A stretch of DNA of 9,217 nt, from assembly GCA_035528715.1 (NCBI GenBank), contig DATKYB010000082.1:1-9217 (forward strand), given 5' to 3'. How positions within the stretch are numbered: position 1 is the stretch's first letter; each line of letters begins with the position of its first letter. Positions 7,282 through 9,217 of this stretch are shown piece after piece. Source of the stretch: Nitrospinota bacterium (GTDB lineage: Bacteria > JADFOP01 > DATKYB01). A program made the position numbers and the translations under genes. The notes beneath the pieces are model-generated. The model saw only the letters and a program-made list of their open reading frames with translations. It was not told where the DNA came from and searched no databases.

Positions 7282-7329
7282 GTCGGTTTGGATTCGACCT
7301 CCGGAACCATCTAAAATCAATGTCTTACA
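7282..7329 (+). other. tRNA-3'-end-like sequence, possible attachment-site remnant
   Basis: GTCGG (7282-7286), a 7-base loop TTTGGAT and TCGAC (7294-7298) form a T-arm-like stem with one G-T pair. CTCCGGA, one A and CCA (7299-7309) follow in exactly the order of an acceptor 3' strand, discriminator and CCA. No matching TCCGGAG 5' strand, D-arm or anticodon arm is present upstream, so this is not a tRNA gene. The loop also deviates from TTCRA. The following TAAAATCAATGTCTTAC (7312-7328) resembles sequences often seen beside tyrosine-integrase sites at tRNA ends. That part is pattern memory, not proof. Confidence 0.3.
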
Positions 7330-7366
7330 AAATTTATTGATTTATTTATGGTTTGGGATTCTGAGG

Positions 7367-7396
7367 CATTGTGATAAATTTGTGATAAAAAATATC
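7367..7396 (+). repeat. 30-bp direct repeat, copy 1 (upstream of Fic gene)
   Basis: The core TGATAAATTTGTGATAAAA (7372-7390) is identical to 8769-8787. With flanking CATT and ATATC the match extends to 28 of 30 bases. Internally the unit holds two TGATAAA boxes 11 bp apart, about one helical turn, as in protein-binding sites. Confidence 0.88.
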
Positions 7397-7414
7397 CAAA
7401 AATAATGTATTTTT

Positions 7415-7447
7415 TTATTGACAAAAAGGGCTATTTCTGTCAATAAT
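7415..7447 (+). promoter_or_regulatory. Strong promoter of the Fic gene with overlapping operator-like dyad
   Basis: TTGACA (7418-7423, 6/6) and AATAAT (7442-7447, 5/6) are 18 bases apart. The inverted repeat TTATTGACA (7415-7423) / TGTCAATAA (7438-7446) covers both boxes, so a dimeric repressor bound there would block RNA polymerase. The transcript would start near 7454, about 60 bases before the TTG start. Confidence 0.62.
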
Positions 7448-7456
7448 AAATTTGCT

Positions 7457-7476
7457 TATTGCACAATGCGTCAATA
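7457..7476 (+). promoter_or_regulatory. Second TATTG-N10-CAATA dyad in the Fic leader
   Basis: TATTG (7457-7461) and CAATA (7472-7476) repeat the half-site words of the promoter dyad just upstream, which suggests a second, weaker binding site for the same regulator around the transcription start. Confidence 0.35.
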
Positions 7477-7516
7477 GAAAAACTTATTTAAAAATCTTTA
7501 TTAGAGGTAAAATATA

Positions 7517-8683
7517 TTGAATTTCAAAGACTTCAAGGATTCATCTTCGGGGAAATGCATCAAAACACTAGAGGGATATTGGGCATTTGTTCCTAACCCC
7601 CTTCCGCCGCGTATTAAGTTTGATAAAAATATTATTTCACTTCTTTCCGAAGCTGACAGACTTCTTGGAGAACTATCAGGAACAGGAAGAGTGCTCCCCA
7701 ATCCCTATCTCCTTATTTCGCCTTACATAAAGCGGGAAGCAGTATCAAGTTCTCGAATTGAAGGTACCCTAGCTTCGCTTGATGACTTATTCTTTTTTGA
7801 AGCCGAAGAACCGAAAGAACCGAAAGTTCCGGATGTCCGAGAAGTAAAAAACTATGTTGAGGCTATGAATCACGGTGTTGAACTTTTGAAAAAATTACCT
7901 GTATCAGCCAGGCTGATTTGTGAGATACATAAAGTTCTCATGGAGGGTGTTCGAGGGAAACATGCCACTCCTGGTGAGATACGCCGCTCTCAGAATTGGA
8001 TCGGCCCGCCTGGATGTTCTCTTGACGAGGCTATATATGTGCCGCCACCAATAGAAGAAATGAAGAAAGCGTTGAGCGATTGGGAGAAGTATCTCCATGC
8101 GAAAAAGGATGAGCCGATATTAATTCAATGTGCGCTCATGCACTACCAATTTGAAGCTATCCATCCTTTTCTCGATGGTAATGGCCGAACTGGAAGGCTT
8201 TTAATTACATTTTTCCTTTGTGAAAAAGGTTGTTTAACCCAGCCTCTTCTTTATCTATCATCATTTTTTGAGAAGTATAGAAATGATTATTACTCAAGGC
8301 TTCTTTATGTCAGCAAGAAAGGCGAATGGGAAGAATGGATTAAGTTCTTTTTGCGCGGGGTTGCAATTCAATCAAAAGAAGCCATAGCTGATTCTAAAAA
8401 AATACTGGAATTGCATGGTGAATACCTTAAAATACTTGAAACTGCCGGCAAAATTCCTGATACTGCTTATCGATTGATTGATGAAATATTTTCAAATCCT
8501 GTTATTTCTATTTACAGATTGAGTAAAAAATGGGATTTACCATATAATTCAGTAAAAAGAGGCGTAATGAAACTTGTCAAAATCGGTGTTCTTGAGGAAA
8601 AGACTGAAAGGAAAAGGAAAAAGCTTTATATTGCTCCAAAAATGATGAATCTTTTAACTGGATCTGAAAAACAGACACATTAA
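7517..8683 (+). CDS. Class II Fic family protein (predicted AMP-transferase) with C-terminal winged-helix-like region
   Basis: Fic enzymes usually transfer AMP from ATP to a Ser, Thr or Tyr hydroxyl of a target protein. This 388-residue protein has an N-terminal region related to Fic_N (about 15-100) containing the inhibitory motif S78-x3-E82-G83 (SSRIEG). That placement before the Fic core makes it class II, with self-inhibition by E82 expected. The core carries the intact catalytic motif HPFLDGNGRTGR (216-227: H216, D220, N222, R224, R227). A C-terminal region (about 314-375), with helix-turn-helix-like SIYRLSKKWDLPYNSVKRGV, ends in a basic tail. The start is TTG at 7517 with AGAGGT 8 bases upstream; the next in-frame Met is residue 117, too late. 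The gene stands alone between direct repeats, has a strong promoter overlapping a palindrome, and has no antitoxin partner, as expected for class II. The target is unknown. Confidence 0.92.
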   Translation: MNFKDFKDSSSGKCIKTLEGYWAFVPNPLPPRIKFDKNIISLLSEADRLLGELSGTGRVLPNPYLLISPYIKREAVSSSRIEGTLASLDDLFFFEAEEPKEPKVPDVREVKNYVEAMNHGVELLKKLPVSARLICEIHKVLMEGVRGKHATPGEIRRSQNWIGPPGCSLDEAIYVPPPIEEMKKALSDWEKYLHAKKDEPILIQCALMHYQFEAIHPFLDGNGRTGRLLITFFLCEKGCLTQPLLYLSSFFEKYRNDYYSRLLYVSKKGEWEEWIKFFLRGVAIQSKEAIADSKKILELHGEYLKILETAGKIPDTAYRLIDEIFSNPVISIYRLSKKWDLPYNSVKRGVMKLVKIGVLEEKTERKRKKLYIAPKMMNLLTGSEKQTH

Positions 8684-8763
8684 ATCCATTATTCATCTTT
8701 CTCTTTTTCCAGCCCAGATCTATCTTTTTTTCGAACCTCTCCCCATATCATTGTGTAAAAATC

Positions 8764-8793
8764 CATTCTGATAAATTTGTGATAAAACATATC
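8764..8793 (+). repeat. 30-bp direct repeat, copy 2 (downstream of Fic gene)
   Basis: Same orientation as 7367-7396, with 28 of 30 bases identical (mismatches at 8768 and 8788). The repeat starts are 1397 bp apart and enclose the Fic promoter, gene and 3' flank. Confidence 0.88.
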
Positions 8794-8940
8794 ATCAATC
8801 CCCTTCAGATTTTTCAGGGATTTGGCAAGAGAGCGAGGAAAAAAGAAGGAACTGTTTGAGAGCTAGGCTCGAGTTTGTTGCTTCTCCGAAGCGAGCGCGG
8901 TCAAATACCGATAAGAAAAATCTTGGGGTGCCCTTCTTTG

Positions 8941-8970
8941 GTAACTTTCTTGGGCACGCAAGAAAGTCAC
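8941..8970. repeat. Inverted repeat, hairpin copy 2
   Basis: GTAACTTTCTTG (8941-8952) pairs with CAAGAAAGTCAC (8959-8970) at 11 of 12 positions around the loop GGCACG. The left arm is identical to bases 7178-7189 of hairpin copy 1, and the right arm differs from copy 1 at one base. Confidence 0.8.
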
Positions 8971-9088
8971 ATAACAAACCCGCAAAAAACTATTGCAAAA
9001 ATATCTTTTCCTGTGATAGAAAATAGTTAATTCATACTAAATCTGTAATTCCACTCATTGTAATTTTTGGTTCGAAAGAGGTAATAAG

Positions 9089-9217
9089 ATGGGTACTGGC
9101 TTTTTAATATTTTTATCTTTTGTTTTTCTCGGATTAATTATTCTGTTTATAGTGACAAAAGATCGATGGAATTGGAAAGAGATTATTGTTCGTCCTATCA
9201 TTTTAATATTGTCATTA
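9089..9217 (+). CDS. Hypothetical membrane protein, first 43 residues (partial)
   Basis: The ATG at 9089 is preceded by AAAGAGGT, with 6 bases between GAGGT and the ATG, and the frame stays open to the window end. The visible N-terminus has a hydrophobic helix at about 5-22 (FLIFLSFVFLGLIILFIV), then the charged, Trp-bearing TKDRWNWKE, and then a second hydrophobic run starting near 34. It is probably an inner-membrane protein with two or more helices. Nothing in the 43 residues identifies a family. Confidence 0.65.
   Translation, partial: MGTGFLIFLSFVFLGLIILFIVTKDRWNWKEIIVRPIILILSL

Larger units (their letters stand above)
8764..8977. repeat. Putative dispersed intergenic repeat unit ending in hairpin copy 2
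   Basis: This stretch has no convincing gene and contains several small stem-loops (for example GCTTC-TCC-GAAGC at 8880-8892, and GAGC-TAG-GCTC at 8861-8871). It ends in the palindrome at 8941-8970 after the phrase GGGGTGCCCTTCTTTGGTAAC. The overall form resembles non-coding palindromic repeats that recur in many proteobacterial genomes and often create short false open frames. The dispersed nature is inferred from this resemblance and from the partial matches upstream of the Fic gene. Of the remaining spacer, 8684-8763 is pyrimidine-rich with no clear terminator, and 8978-9088 is an AT-rich leader to the next gene. Confidence 0.5.

Noticed and set aside
7210-7309. Complete tRNA gene ending at CCA 7307-7309
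   Set aside because: Only the T-arm and 3' acceptor side can be drawn. No complementary 5' acceptor strand, D-arm or anticodon arm is present.
7904-8098. Minus-strand open frame inside the Fic gene
   Set aside because: Antisense to the Fic core domain, with no ribosome binding site.
7517-8683. Fic-type toxin with a separate antitoxin gene
   Set aside because: No small partner frame lies upstream. The inhibitory motif S78-x3-E82-G83 is built into the protein, so it is class II, not class I.
7367-8793. CRISPR array or insertion sequence based on the repeated 30-mer
   Set aside because: Only two copies 1.4 kb apart with a gene between, no spacers, and no transposase or terminal inverted repeats.
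8795-8977. 60-residue minus-strand open frame downstream of the Fic gene
   Set aside because: It lies wholly within the structured repeat region, includes the hairpin arms and has Pro/Arg/Ser-rich low-information sequence. I see no convincing ribosome binding site. It looks like a false frame of a dispersed repeat.

Overview
The window is AT-rich bacterial chromosome with tight housekeeping genes on one side and a looser, repeat-rich accessory stretch on the other. The gene set fits a Gram-negative anaerobe of the Desulfobacterota / former Deltaproteobacteria type: a gap-comF pairing, a DUF362 double-[4Fe-4S] protein, a GT-B protein with a KPGYG motif, and an NhaD/CitMHS-like transporter with a signal peptide. 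This placement is inferred from family resemblance only. There is no rRNA or other marker here.

Layout. Positions 1-1962 are on the minus strand: the first 67 codons of glyceraldehyde-3-phosphate dehydrogenase (gap) with a good sigma70-type promoter, comF, and a short-chain dehydrogenase. An AT-rich divergent spacer (1963-2282) carries candidate promoters in both directions. Positions 2283-5309 hold a plus-strand cluster with 32- and 37- to 46-base spacers: a DUF362 ferredoxin-like protein, a nucleoside phosphorylase-fold protein, and a GT-B glycosyltransferase-like protein. The order looks like one operon of unknown pathway. A sodium/proton antiporter-like IT-superfamily transporter follows (5547-7085). 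It has its own promoter with a palindrome and a strong intrinsic terminator (7109-7143).

The last 2.1 kb is accessory in character. A class II Fic protein gene (7517-8683), which starts with TTG and has a C-terminal winged-helix-like tail, lies between two 30-bp direct repeats that match at 28 of 30 positions (7367-7396 and 8764-8793). Two related hairpins, both built on GTAACTTTCTTG, lie further out on each side (7173-7212 and 8941-8970). A tRNA-3'-end-like sequence (7282-7309) and paired TGATAAA boxes suggest an old attachment site or dispersed-repeat remnants. The Fic promoter overlaps a TTATTGACA/TGTCAATAA dyad, which suggests autoregulation. A membrane protein begins at 9089 and runs off the end.

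Genes working together: gap is central glycolysis, and comF and the dehydrogenase are neighbours with no obvious link to it. The three-gene cluster is the best candidate for an uncharacterised pathway. The Fic locus with its flanking repeats is the best candidate for a mobile or recombining module. I found no CRISPR array, no complete tRNA or rRNA, and no intact transposase or integrase.
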